Assembly: GCF_034092465.1 (NCBI RefSeq)
Contig: NZ_CP139303.1
Span: forward strand, 710,865 to 774,864
Reading direction: 5' to 3'
DNA: 64,000 nt
DNA from: Prochlorococcus sp. MIT 1223
GTDB taxonomy: Bacteria > Cyanobacteriota > Cyanobacteriia > PCC-6307 > Cyanobiaceae
The notes under the pieces are model-generated. The model was not told where the DNA came from. It did no database searches and saw nothing but the letters and a program-made list of their open reading frames with translations. The position numbers and the translations under genes are program-made. The stretch's first letter is position 1. Every line of letters starts with the position of its first letter. Shown piece after piece: positions 28,139 to 36,479 of the stretch.

Positions 28139-29252
28139 AGATTTGGAAATTCACTTCGCCTACGGAAATATAGCTGTTGACATCTGGCTAAAGCCTATAT
28201 GTCTTAGCTCGTCAGATAAGACTATGATTTATTATCAATCTTTAACACCTTGCCATACAAAAAGTAAAAATATAATTAGGATGCCAAACTGGTTCAATGT
28301 AAAGTTCTCCTACGACAGTAATATTTTACTATTTCTACCAAGTTGTATTTATTTATATCTTATCTTTATTAAGAATAGGCATAGCAAGTGTGTATTTCAT
28401 ATGACTTCTTTTTCATTACTACCGCTAACAATAGCAAAGCTAGCTGGAGTAAAAGAAAGGGTTTATTTTAATCATGGTTTTGCAAATATTGATTCTATCG
28501 GGATTGTCAAATATATACTCTATTTCATGGAGTTACTTAATATAGCGCTTTCTACAAGTGTTATCACAGTTTCACCAAAACATTTAGAATATCTAAAAGG
28601 TAATCTTCTAACAAAACTTAAACCAATAAAAGTTCCATTACCAGGTTCATGTAGTGGTATACATAAAAGCAGGTATCTCTCTTCTGCAGATTTAAATAAT
28701 AAGATTTCAAGTTTTTTAGATGAAAGTCAGCCTATAGTTTTAAGTTATATCGGTAGGCCAATTGCAAGAAAAGGATTTCCACTAATTTTAAATATTTTCG
28801 AAGAATTGCTTACAGAGATGAAGGAAAGAGAAGTGAAGCTTCAAATAATGGGAATAAATAGGCGTTTAATAGAAAAAAATATAAAAAATCAAGCTAATTT
28901 AGCCTTTATAGAATCAATTTCTTTCACATCAAATATTGATAATTATTTAATGAAATCAATTGCAATTATATTACCTAGTATGAGGGAAGGATTTGGGAGC
29001 GTGCTACTTGAAGGAGCAGCTAACGGGAATGCAATATTCACTTTTAACATTGAAGGTCCAAATTGCCTTACTAAAGATGGATATAATTCAATTATTATTC
29101 CTAAAGGCTATAATGCAAAGGAATTTGCCAAAACTATATCAAAAACACTTAGAGATAAAAATGGAACTATTAAACTTATGAAACAAGCCAGGTTGTCATC
29201 AGAGGAATTTGAGCAATCATTAATATTGAAAGAATTAAGAAAAATTTTATAA
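28128..29252 (+). CDS. GT-B (GT4-like) glycosyltransferase
   Basis: A 374-residue GT-B-fold glycosyltransferase. The C-terminal donor domain is clear: IVLSYIGRPIARKGFPLIL near 201, ILPSMREGFGSVLLEGAANG near 282-301 with the conserved E-x7-E, and TKDGYNSIIIPKG near 315. The N-terminal acceptor domain is diverged, with TIAKLAGVKERVYFNHGF near 101. The start is a TTG at 28128, overlapping the previous gene by 11 bases. It probably adds one residue of the repeat unit on the cytoplasmic face. Confidence 0.85.
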   Translation: MLNKDLEIHFAYGNIAVDIWLKPICLSSSDKTMIYYQSLTPCHTKSKNIIRMPNWFNVKFSYDSNILLFLPSCIYLYLIFIKNRHSKCVFHMTSFSLLPLTIAKLAGVKERVYFNHGFANIDSIGIVKYILYFMELLNIALSTSVITVSPKHLEYLKGNLLTKLKPIKVPLPGSCSGIHKSRYLSSADLNNKISSFLDESQPIVLSYIGRPIARKGFPLILNIFEELLTEMKEREVKLQIMGINRRLIEKNIKNQANLAFIESISFTSNIDNYLMKSIAIILPSMREGFGSVLLEGAANGNAIFTFNIEGPNCLTKDGYNSIIIPKGYNAKEFAKTISKTLRDKNGTIKLMKQARLSSEEFEQSLILKELRKIL

Positions 29253-29271
29253 CAAATCAATCCTAATAGTT

Positions 29272-29877
29272 ATGTATTGCTTATTTAAAGAATTTATTGA
29301 TAGGGTCTCAGCATCAATTTTATTTATTATTTTTATACCTATATACATATTAATTAGTTTAATCGTCTTTATAGATCTTGGAAATCCAATATTCTTCAAG
29401 CAATCAAGGCCTGGGCTTAAGGGTAAATTATTTACTCTAATTAAATTTCGAACTATGCAAAGTATAAAAAGTAAAGATGTAGATTTAATTTCAGACTCTA
29501 GTAGAACCTCAAAAGTAGGTAAATTCCTCCGAAAGACCTCTCTTGATGAACTACCTGAACTAATAAATATAATAAATGGTAAAATGAGTTTCGTTGGCCC
29601 TAGGCCACTTTTAATTGAATATTTAGATCTATACTCACCTGAACAAATGAGGCGACATAATGTAAAACCTGGACTTAGTGGTTGGGCACAAGTAAATGGA
29701 AGAAATTCAATATCGTGGGAAAAAAAATTTAAATTAGATCTATGGTATATAAAGAATCAAAGTTTCCTGTTAGATATAAAAATATTGTTTCTGACAATGA
29801 TAAGAGTTATTAGAATGGACTCAATATATTCAGATGGAGAATCAATTAATACTCACTTCAAAGGTCATTTAAATTAA
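29272..29877 (+). CDS. Monotopic phosphoglycosyl transferase, PglC-like
   Basis: Transfers a phospho-sugar from a UDP-sugar to undecaprenyl phosphate, starting assembly of a glycan. The 201-residue small form matches PglC. A single reentrant hydrophobic segment lies at about 12-35, the amphipathic block FTLIKFRTMQS is near 55, the catalytic Asp-Glu pair in TSLDELPEL near 88-96, and FVGPRPLL near 106, followed by KPGLSGWAQVNGRN near 128-141. The three next genes resemble PglD, PglE and PglF, so the likely substrate is UDP-di-N-acetylbacillosamine or a relative. Confidence 0.9.
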   Translation: MYCLFKEFIDRVSASILFIIFIPIYILISLIVFIDLGNPIFFKQSRPGLKGKLFTLIKFRTMQSIKSKDVDLISDSSRTSKVGKFLRKTSLDELPELINIINGKMSFVGPRPLLIEYLDLYSPEQMRRHNVKPGLSGWAQVNGRNSISWEKKFKLDLWYIKNQSFLLDIKILFLTMIRVIRMDSIYSDGESINTHFKGHLN

Positions 29878-29898
29878 TCTTAATTGTAAATAGAACTC

Positions 29899-30534
29899 AT
29901 GAATAGATTACTTATTATTGGAGCTGGAGGACATTCTAGAGTGATACTTGAAACAGCTCAAGCAATCGGCTGTTATTCTGATTATGCTTATCTAGATGAT
30001 AAATACACTAAGGAAATTGAATCGGAAACTATTAACGGCATTCCTATAATTGGCAAGATATCCTATTTATCTAGTGATTTTTGTAAATCTAATTATAATT
30101 CAGCAATAGTTGCAATAGGTGATTCAGCTATGAGAGTTTCTATTTTAAAAAAACTATTAAAATATTATCAAGTACCCTTTCTAATTCACCCCAATGCATA
30201 TGTTGCAGCGTCAGCCACTTTGGATAATGGTACTGTAGTTTTTGCGCAAGCTGCAGTACAATCCAATGCTGTTGTTGGAGAAGGTTGTATTATTAATACT
30301 TGTGCATCTATAGATCATGATGTTGTTTTAGCTGAAGGAGTACATATTTGTCCTGGAGCTCACTTAGCAGGCAATGTAAGAATTGGCAAATCAACTTGGG
30401 TAGGCATTGGTTCATCTATTATTCAAAATATTAATATTGGCTCAAATGTATATATTGGAGCAGGATCAGTAGTTTTAAAAGACATTAATAGTGGCTCTCG
30501 AGTGGCAGGAGTTCCTGCGCGTGCTATATCTTAG
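29899..30534 (+). CDS. Sugar O/N-acetyltransferase, PglD/NeuD-like
   Basis: A 211-residue left-handed beta-helix acyltransferase. The N-terminal Rossmann-like domain (LLIIGAGGHSRVILETAQ at 4-21) is followed by hexapeptide repeats from about 95 to 200. The catalytic His lies in INTCASIDHDVVLAE near 134-148. In the PglD family it acetylates the 4-amino group of UDP-4-amino-sugar using acetyl-CoA. The order C-D-E-F in this operon supports a bacillosamine-type role. The start ATG is 21 bases after the transferase stop. Confidence 0.88.
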   Translation: MNRLLIIGAGGHSRVILETAQAIGCYSDYAYLDDKYTKEIESETINGIPIIGKISYLSSDFCKSNYNSAIVAIGDSAMRVSILKKLLKYYQVPFLIHPNAYVAASATLDNGTVVFAQAAVQSNAVVGEGCIINTCASIDHDVVLAEGVHICPGAHLAGNVRIGKSTWVGIGSSIIQNINIGSNVYIGAGSVVLKDINSGSRVAGVPARAIS

Positions 30535-30560
30535 CCCTAAAAACATATACAATCCCTGTT

Positions 30561-31733
30561 TTGAATTTACCTTATTGGCCAGAGTTTGATAGTTCTCAAA
30601 TCAATGCCGCAGTTAAGGTTCTCAATTCTGGAAAAGTAAATAAATGGACAGGGAATGAAACAGAGAACTTTGAAAAAGAATTTGCAAGTTTCTGTGGGAC
30701 TAAATATGCAATTGCATTAGCAAATGGATCAATAGCTCTCTCAGCTGCTCTAAAAGCACTTGGGATAGGAGATGGCGATGAAGTTATCACGACTCCTAGA
30801 AGCTTCATCGCTACTGCTTCTTCAATTGTTTTAGAAGGCGCCCAACCTGTTTTCGCTGATATCGATAAAGATTCAGGTTGCATTACTGCCAATAGTATTG
30901 AACCTCTTATTAATCATGCTACAAAAGCAATTTTGGTAGTACATCTCGCAGGGTGGCCGGCAGATATGCTATCTATATGCAAATTAGCAAAAAGTAAAAA
31001 TATATTCGTAATAGAAGACTGTGCTCAAGCTCATGGAGCTGAGATAGGGTCTAAAAGTGTTGGGAGCTTTGGTGATATTTCAGCTTGGAGCTTTTGTCAG
31101 GATAAAATAATAAGTACAGCTGGAGAAGGCGGAATGATAACTACTGATAGAAGAGACCTATGGGAGAAGGTATGGTCACTAAAAGATCATGGTAAGAGTT
31201 TAAATTCATTAAAGCAAAGTAAAGCCTTAAAAACGTATGCCTATAAGTTCATGCATGAAAGCTTTGGTTATAATTTTAGGCTGACAGAATTACAAAGTGC
31301 GATTGGTAGAATACAATTAAGGATGCTATCAAAATGGAACGAAATCAGAACAAGGAACGCTTTAATTTTATTTAAGTATCTAGAATCAATTCCTAGTATA
31401 AGAATTGCCCTACCTAAAAAGGATTTAAAGCATGCTTACTACAAAGTATATGTTTATCTAGAAAAAAGATATCTTAAAGATAATTGGAATAGAGAAAGGA
31501 TAATGCATGAGATAAATAGTCAAGGATTTCCTGCCTTCTCAGGTACATGTAGTGAAATTTATCTAGAAGATTGCTTTAAAAAGAACTCTAAGTATGGTTT
31601 TCAAGTATTGCCGAACGCAAAACTACTAGGAGAGACAAGCCTAATGTTCTTAGTTCATCCAACTATAAATGAAATTCATATGAATAAATACTCAGAAATA
31701 ATTAGAAGTGTTTTACTAAATTCGATAAAATAA
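30561..31733 (+). CDS. DegT-family UDP-sugar aminotransferase, PglE-like
   Basis: A 390-residue PLP aminotransferase. AIALANGSIALSAALKAL near 49-66 binds PLP phosphate, VIEDCAQAHGAEIG near 151 carries the ring-nitrogen Asp, and SFCQDKIISTAGEGG near 178-192 holds the PLP lysine. In the PglE role it aminates the 4-keto carbon of UDP-2-acetamido-4-keto-2,4,6-trideoxyglucose made by the dehydratase encoded immediately downstream. The start is a TTG at 30561. The dehydratase gene begins one base after its stop, indicating tight coupling. Confidence 0.88.
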   Translation: MNLPYWPEFDSSQINAAVKVLNSGKVNKWTGNETENFEKEFASFCGTKYAIALANGSIALSAALKALGIGDGDEVITTPRSFIATASSIVLEGAQPVFADIDKDSGCITANSIEPLINHATKAILVVHLAGWPADMLSICKLAKSKNIFVIEDCAQAHGAEIGSKSVGSFGDISAWSFCQDKIISTAGEGGMITTDRRDLWEKVWSLKDHGKSLNSLKQSKALKTYAYKFMHESFGYNFRLTELQSAIGRIQLRMLSKWNEIRTRNALILFKYLESIPSIRIALPKKDLKHAYYKVYVYLEKRYLKDNWNRERIMHEINSQGFPAFSGTCSEIYLEDCFKKNSKYGFQVLPNAKLLGETSLMFLVHPTINEIHMNKYSEIIRSVLLNSIK

Positions 31734-31734
31734 A

Positions 31735-33621
31735 ATGATAACTAAACTCAAACAATTTCTTAATTATCTTTTGGGGCTTAAACCATCAAAGAGGAAGCTA
31801 GTATTAATTTTTGCTGACTTAGCTTCAATCCTGATCTCTATAAGGATAAGTTTTTATTTAACAGGGCTTCAGATCTCATCTTTACACGAAAAAGAAATAG
31901 CTCAAATAACTTTAGAGGCTATATTCTTAGGCATAATTCTGTATGGCTTTACAGGACAATATAATAGTATATCAAGATACCTAAGCAGTGTTATCTTCTA
32001 CAGAATTGCTGCAAGAAACTTTCTATTAACTCTTGGATTAATAATAATCAATAGTCTTTTAAATTTAAACTTATCTAATACTCGATTATGGATACTATTT
32101 TGGATATTAATAACTAGCATTACTTCTTTGACTAGAATATTTGCTAGAGATATATTGAGAATATTCCAAAATAATGATAAAGTTAATAAAAATAATATAA
32201 TAATATATGGAGCAGGAGAAGCAGGAGCTCAACTAGCCTCATCAATACAACTAACTGGTGTTTATAATATCAAAGGGTTTATAGATGATGATTTTAGATT
32301 ATGGGGTAGAGACTTATACAATGTTCGTATTAATCCGAAAAAATATCTCTCGGAAGTTGCAAGTACAATTGACGAGGTATTACTAGCTATTCCCGCAATA
32401 AACAATTATGAAAGGAAAGAAATAGTCAACTATGTTCAGAATCTGGGTATAAAGATAAGGCAAGTTCCATCAATAAAAGATCTTACAACTGGAAATGTAA
32501 GGATTAATGATTTAAGACCTATTTCCATCGAAGACCTTCTTGGAAGAGAAGCTGCGCCTCCAAATCAAGTACTACTAGAAAAAGTTATTGATGGATCAGT
32601 TATTTGTGTCACTGGTGCAGGGGGTTCAATTGGCAGTGAGATTTGCAGACAAGTATTGAAGAATAATCCTTCTAAATTAGTTTTAGTAGAACAAAGTGAA
32701 CTAGCTCTTTACACCATATATAATGAGATTAATTCTAATAATGTATCTAATGTAGAAATATTACCTCTACTTGGGAACGCTTGTGATTACTATTTTATAA
32801 ATAAGATTTTTGAGCATGAGTTTGTAGACTTAGTCTTTCATTCTGCTGCATATAAGCATGTACCATTAGTAGAAATGAATGCGATTGAAGGCTTAACAAA
32901 TAATGTACTTTCTACTGAGTCAATATGCCGAGCAGCAGAGAAAAATAAAGTCAAGCAGGTAATTCTGATCTCTACAGACAAAGCTGTTAGGCCTAAAAAT
33001 GTTATGGGCGCGAGCAAAAGAGTTGCAGAATTGATTATACAAAATTATGCTAATAAGCAATATTTAAAGAATTCAGAAGACAGAACTACATGTTACTCAA
33101 TGGTTAGGTTTGGAAATGTTCTAGGTTCCTCGGGGTCAGTTATTCCACTTTTCCAAAAACAGATTAAGGAAGGTGGACCTATCACATTAACTGATAGTGA
33201 AATGGAAAGATATTTCATGACAATTGAGGAGGCTTCTCAACTTGTTCTACAATCTTCAGCGCTAGCAGATGGTGGCGAGGTCTTTTTACTGGATATGGGG
33301 GAACCAATAAAGATAAAGTACTTAGCCGAACAAATGATTAAGTTAAGTGGTCTAACAGTGAAAGATAAAAGGAGCGGTATTGGAGATATCGAAATTATTA
33401 CAACTGGAATCAGACCTGGCGAAAAACTATATGAAGAACTATTAATTGATGGAGATGCAGAGAAAACAATCAATCCTTTAATTTATCGTGCGAAGGAATA
33501 TCCTATATCATACGAAAACTTGTCAAAAGAATTAGATTCATTATTTGAAAGCTTGAAGATTAAAGAGTACAAAGCAGCAATTAAATCTCTAGATAATCTA
33601 GTTGAAGGTTGGTCTAAGTAA
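31735..33621 (+). CDS. UDP-N-acetylglucosamine 4,6-dehydratase, membrane-anchored PglF/CapD-like
   Basis: A 628-residue membrane SDR enzyme. The N-terminal 140 residues hold four or so membrane helices, followed by a first Rossmann-like region (IIYGAGEAGAQLASSIQ near 155) and the catalytic SDR domain from about 285, with TGAGGSIGSEICRQ near 292. The active-site block reads STDKAVRPKNVMGASKR near 413-429, with Met in the Tyr position (MGASK) as in PglF-type dehydratases. It makes the 4-keto-6-deoxy sugar that starts the bacillosamine pathway. It is the last gene of the C-D-E-F group. Confidence 0.92.
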   Translation: MITKLKQFLNYLLGLKPSKRKLVLIFADLASILISIRISFYLTGLQISSLHEKEIAQITLEAIFLGIILYGFTGQYNSISRYLSSVIFYRIAARNFLLTLGLIIINSLLNLNLSNTRLWILFWILITSITSLTRIFARDILRIFQNNDKVNKNNIIIYGAGEAGAQLASSIQLTGVYNIKGFIDDDFRLWGRDLYNVRINPKKYLSEVASTIDEVLLAIPAINNYERKEIVNYVQNLGIKIRQVPSIKDLTTGNVRINDLRPISIEDLLGREAAPPNQVLLEKVIDGSVICVTGAGGSIGSEICRQVLKNNPSKLVLVEQSELALYTIYNEINSNNVSNVEILPLLGNACDYYFINKIFEHEFVDLVFHSAAYKHVPLVEMNAIEGLTNNVLSTESICRAAEKNKVKQVILISTDKAVRPKNVMGASKRVAELIIQNYANKQYLKNSEDRTTCYSMVRFGNVLGSSGSVIPLFQKQIKEGGPITLTDSEMERYFMTIEEASQLVLQSSALADGGEVFLLDMGEPIKIKYLAEQMIKLSGLTVKDKRSGIGDIEIITTGIRPGEKLYEELLIDGDAEKTINPLIYRAKEYPISYENLSKELDSLFESLKIKEYKAAIKSLDNLVEGWSK

Positions 33622-33699
33622 TACCTACTAAATTTTAATAACTCTACAAATAAACTATTTTATTTGTTAAAATACAATATAAGTAACATTAAAAGAAGA

Positions 33700-34509
33700 A
33701 TGAAATATTATAGCCTAGGAATTGATTGGGAGGATTTTGGACTTATAAGTTATGATCAAGGTAAGATAGTAGACTACAAAAGTTTTACAAATGATTTCAA
33801 AGATGAAACATTCTACTTACTAGATTTTCTAAAAGAAAATAAAGTAAAATGCACCTTTTTTATCAATGCCAGAACAGCAGAAATACATCCAAAACTAACA
33901 AAGATAATCAGCCAGTATGGACATGCTATTGGATCTCACGGTTACAAGCACGTAAGCAGACAATCGTTAACTAACAAGGAATTTCTAGACGACTCAATTT
34001 ACTCTAAAAACTTGATTGAAGATATTATTCAGAAGGAAGTCGTAGGATATCGATCACCATTACTTTCTATTTCAAGAAGTGATTATCTAGATAGTTTAAG
34101 GATTCTAAAGAAGGCAGGCTATCAGTATGATTCAAGCATAACAGTCAAATGCTTATCTAAATTACCTAATTACCCTGCAAGAGATGTAATCAAAATAATA
34201 CCTTTAACATCTGTTAAGTTTGGCTTTATCTCTCTAAACCTAGCTGGTGGTTCGACTTGGCGAATTTTACCATCTTTTCTAACCTCTTATATTCTCAAAA
34301 GTAAAATGACCTCCAATAATAGTTCCTTTTATCTTCATCCATACGAGTTTGGAAATCCAATTAATCCTTGTAGAGGAATATCTTCTAAAGCAAATATATT
34401 AAAAAAATTCGCTATATATTTAAGGTGGAATTTCAACAAAAATGCTATTGAAGAAATAATAACAGCCCTAGCCAACTCTCAAAGAGTTAGCATATCTGAA
34501 GTAAAGTGA
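33700..34509 (+). CDS. Polysaccharide deacetylase (NodB-type)
   Basis: A 269-residue carbohydrate esterase family 4-like protein. GIDWEDFG near 6-13 carries the catalytic acidic residues, CTFFINARTA near 52 is a core strand, and the metal ligands HxxxH lie in GSHGYKH near 82-88. YRSPLLSIS near 121 and FYLHPYEFGN near 207 complete the NodB motif set. It resembles the deacetylases of exopolysaccharide and exosortase clusters. The ATG at 33700 was preferred over TTG at 33664. No signal peptide is seen, so it may act in the cytoplasm. Confidence 0.85.
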   Translation: MKYYSLGIDWEDFGLISYDQGKIVDYKSFTNDFKDETFYLLDFLKENKVKCTFFINARTAEIHPKLTKIISQYGHAIGSHGYKHVSRQSLTNKEFLDDSIYSKNLIEDIIQKEVVGYRSPLLSISRSDYLDSLRILKKAGYQYDSSITVKCLSKLPNYPARDVIKIIPLTSVKFGFISLNLAGGSTWRILPSFLTSYILKSKMTSNNSSFYLHPYEFGNPINPCRGISSKANILKKFAIYLRWNFNKNAIEEIITALANSQRVSISEVK

Positions 34510-34516
34510 TGTATCA

Positions 34517-35143
34517 ATGATCTCATCTGCTAATCTCTCTCAAAATTATTGGTCTAAAGCAAATAAGTGGTTTATAAACACATATAAAAACTCATGGCTA
34601 GAAGAAGTTATACACGCGCCTGTCAAACTAAGAGAGAATATAGCTGTTACTACCGCGGGTTTAGTAGAAGCGAAAACCTTACTAGACCTGGGTTGTGGGC
34701 CCAGCAGAGTACTCGCTAAAGCACTAATCGAAGCAAAAGTTCAGTCGGCAGTAGGTATGGACTTTAGCGAATTTATGCTTGAAGAGTCTTCTAAGTACTT
34801 AAGTCAACTTAATTTAACGAATAGAGTGATCCTAAGGAATGTAGATTTGTTAGAAATAAATGATTACCCAGAAACAGATATTTGCTTTGCTCTAGGTTTA
34901 TTTGATTACATTAAAGAAGCTAAGTTAATTGTATCAAAAGCCCATATATCTTCAAAATATTTAGTATGCTCATGGCCTGCTAAAAATCCAAGAAATTTTC
35001 TAAGAAGATTCAGATACTCTTGCCCCATCTACACATATGATAAAGAAGATATATTGAAATTATTTGATAGTATAGGAGTAAGAAATGTCCGGCTTATCCC
35101 AGCTGGAGGTTATTCAGGATATATAACAATATCCTATAATTAG
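34517..35143 (+). CDS. Class I SAM-dependent methyltransferase
   Basis: A 208-residue Rossmann methyltransferase. LLDLGCGPSRVLAKAL near 56-71 is the SAM-binding motif I, GMDFSEFMLEES near 82 is motif post-I, and ICFALGLFDYIKEA near 119 is the motif II region. It starts with ATG 7 bases after the deacetylase stop. In this setting it probably methylates a sugar or lipid-linked intermediate, but the substrate is unknown. Confidence 0.82.
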   Translation: MISSANLSQNYWSKANKWFINTYKNSWLEEVIHAPVKLRENIAVTTAGLVEAKTLLDLGCGPSRVLAKALIEAKVQSAVGMDFSEFMLEESSKYLSQLNLTNRVILRNVDLLEINDYPETDICFALGLFDYIKEAKLIVSKAHISSKYLVCSWPAKNPRNFLRRFRYSCPIYTYDKEDILKLFDSIGVRNVRLIPAGGYSGYITISYN

Positions 35144-35278
35144 TGTTTTGAAGTTTAATCTATAAAAGAAGGTCCTGAACTCTGATGGTATTAATAGAGA
35201 GTGATTATAATTAAAATGAATTTTCAATCATTGATTCATACTAACTTTAGGTTAAAATACATTTATTAATAGCTCAAT

Positions 35279-36448
35279 ATGATTCTTGCTACGTTTTGCA
35301 TAATTTTCCAATTTATTATTTTTAATAGATTTGGTAAGTTAAAAGCTATTGAATCTGCTCTTTTAGCGATAATTAGGACTATAGCATCTCAACAATATTC
35401 ATCTATATTTCCATATTCGGATATGGTTGATTATTACTGGCCTATTGTAAAATCATGCGGACCAACACCTATATTTCGCTATGATTCTATAGCTAGTTTT
35501 TTACATTGTAGAGGGATTATAGACTCCTTGAATGATATAAATCTTATATATGTATCAATCGGTTCTATATTTATATCATTACTACTTAAATTAAGTAATG
35601 ATATGGAGAAACGATATAACCTAATAAATAATGTCTCGGATTTACGTTTTATTAGATTAATAAAATTTTTATTTGTATTTGACCCCAACTGTATTATTTA
35701 CACCACTGTACTTGGTAAAGATATAGTCCAATTTAGCTTAGTTTCCTCTTTAATATACTTTCTAAGTACGCCAGGTGTTCGAGGTTTAAGATACCTAATT
35801 CCTTCTTTTCTTTGGATATTTTTCTCGAGACCATATTTTTTATTTTTCATAACAATTGCCATTGCTATGGCATTTGTTATTCCATCAATGAGATTAAAAG
35901 TAAGTCTTAAAGATTTGGGGAGGATTCCCCGAATTAAGGGAATTAGAAAATCCAAGGCCCTTACTGCTATAACGTTATTACCTTTTTTAGTAATGTTATT
36001 CTTCTATTCTTATCAATTTTTCGATTTTTATACAGACTTAAGTATCTTTGACATATTCGATGTTCTTGGTTCATGGAATAGAAGCATGGGAGGAGTTTTA
36101 TCTTACCCAACAGAAACACCATTCCCGATTAAATTTATTTATTTCTGGGTTTTACCTTTAGGAATAATTCAAAAAGGTTTAGGAGCTTTTGTATTCACTA
36201 TTTCCAGTCTTACTTGTTTATATTTTCTCTTTAATATATTTAAAAATATACTTAAGATTAATACTTATGCAAGTAAATTTTTATTTTCTTTGACTATCAT
36301 TTATTCTGCAGCCTTCTCATTTATTGCTAATAATTCGGGAATAACAAGTAGGTATAGGTTTACTTGTATAATGCCAATACTTTTTATTTTTACAGTATTT
36401 TCATATTTCGAACGCAGAAAAATGAAACAAGAACAACTTATGAATTAA
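35279..36448 (+). CDS. Polytopic membrane protein, candidate Wzy-type polysaccharide polymerase
   Basis: A 389-residue integral membrane protein with about nine hydrophobic segments, for example near 1-15, 90-103, 145-160, 172-200, 228-245, 284-300, 303-325 and 335-375. A periplasmic-type loop containing SMGGVLSYPTETPFP lies near 268-285. FDPNCIIYTTVLGKDIVQF near 138-156 resembles the conserved region of EpsG/Wzy-like polymerases. The topology, low conservation and operon position suit a repeat-unit polymerase. A GT-C glycosyltransferase or unrelated transporter remains possible. Confidence 0.55.
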   Translation: MILATFCIIFQFIIFNRFGKLKAIESALLAIIRTIASQQYSSIFPYSDMVDYYWPIVKSCGPTPIFRYDSIASFLHCRGIIDSLNDINLIYVSIGSIFISLLLKLSNDMEKRYNLINNVSDLRFIRLIKFLFVFDPNCIIYTTVLGKDIVQFSLVSSLIYFLSTPGVRGLRYLIPSFLWIFFSRPYFLFFITIAIAMAFVIPSMRLKVSLKDLGRIPRIKGIRKSKALTAITLLPFLVMLFFYSYQFFDFYTDLSIFDIFDVLGSWNRSMGGVLSYPTETPFPIKFIYFWVLPLGIIQKGLGAFVFTISSLTCLYFLFNIFKNILKINTYASKFLFSLTIIYSAAFSFIANNSGITSRYRFTCIMPILFIFTVFSYFERRKMKQEQLMN

Positions 36449-36479
36449 TGTTTTACTCCTAATTGCTTACTATTATTGT

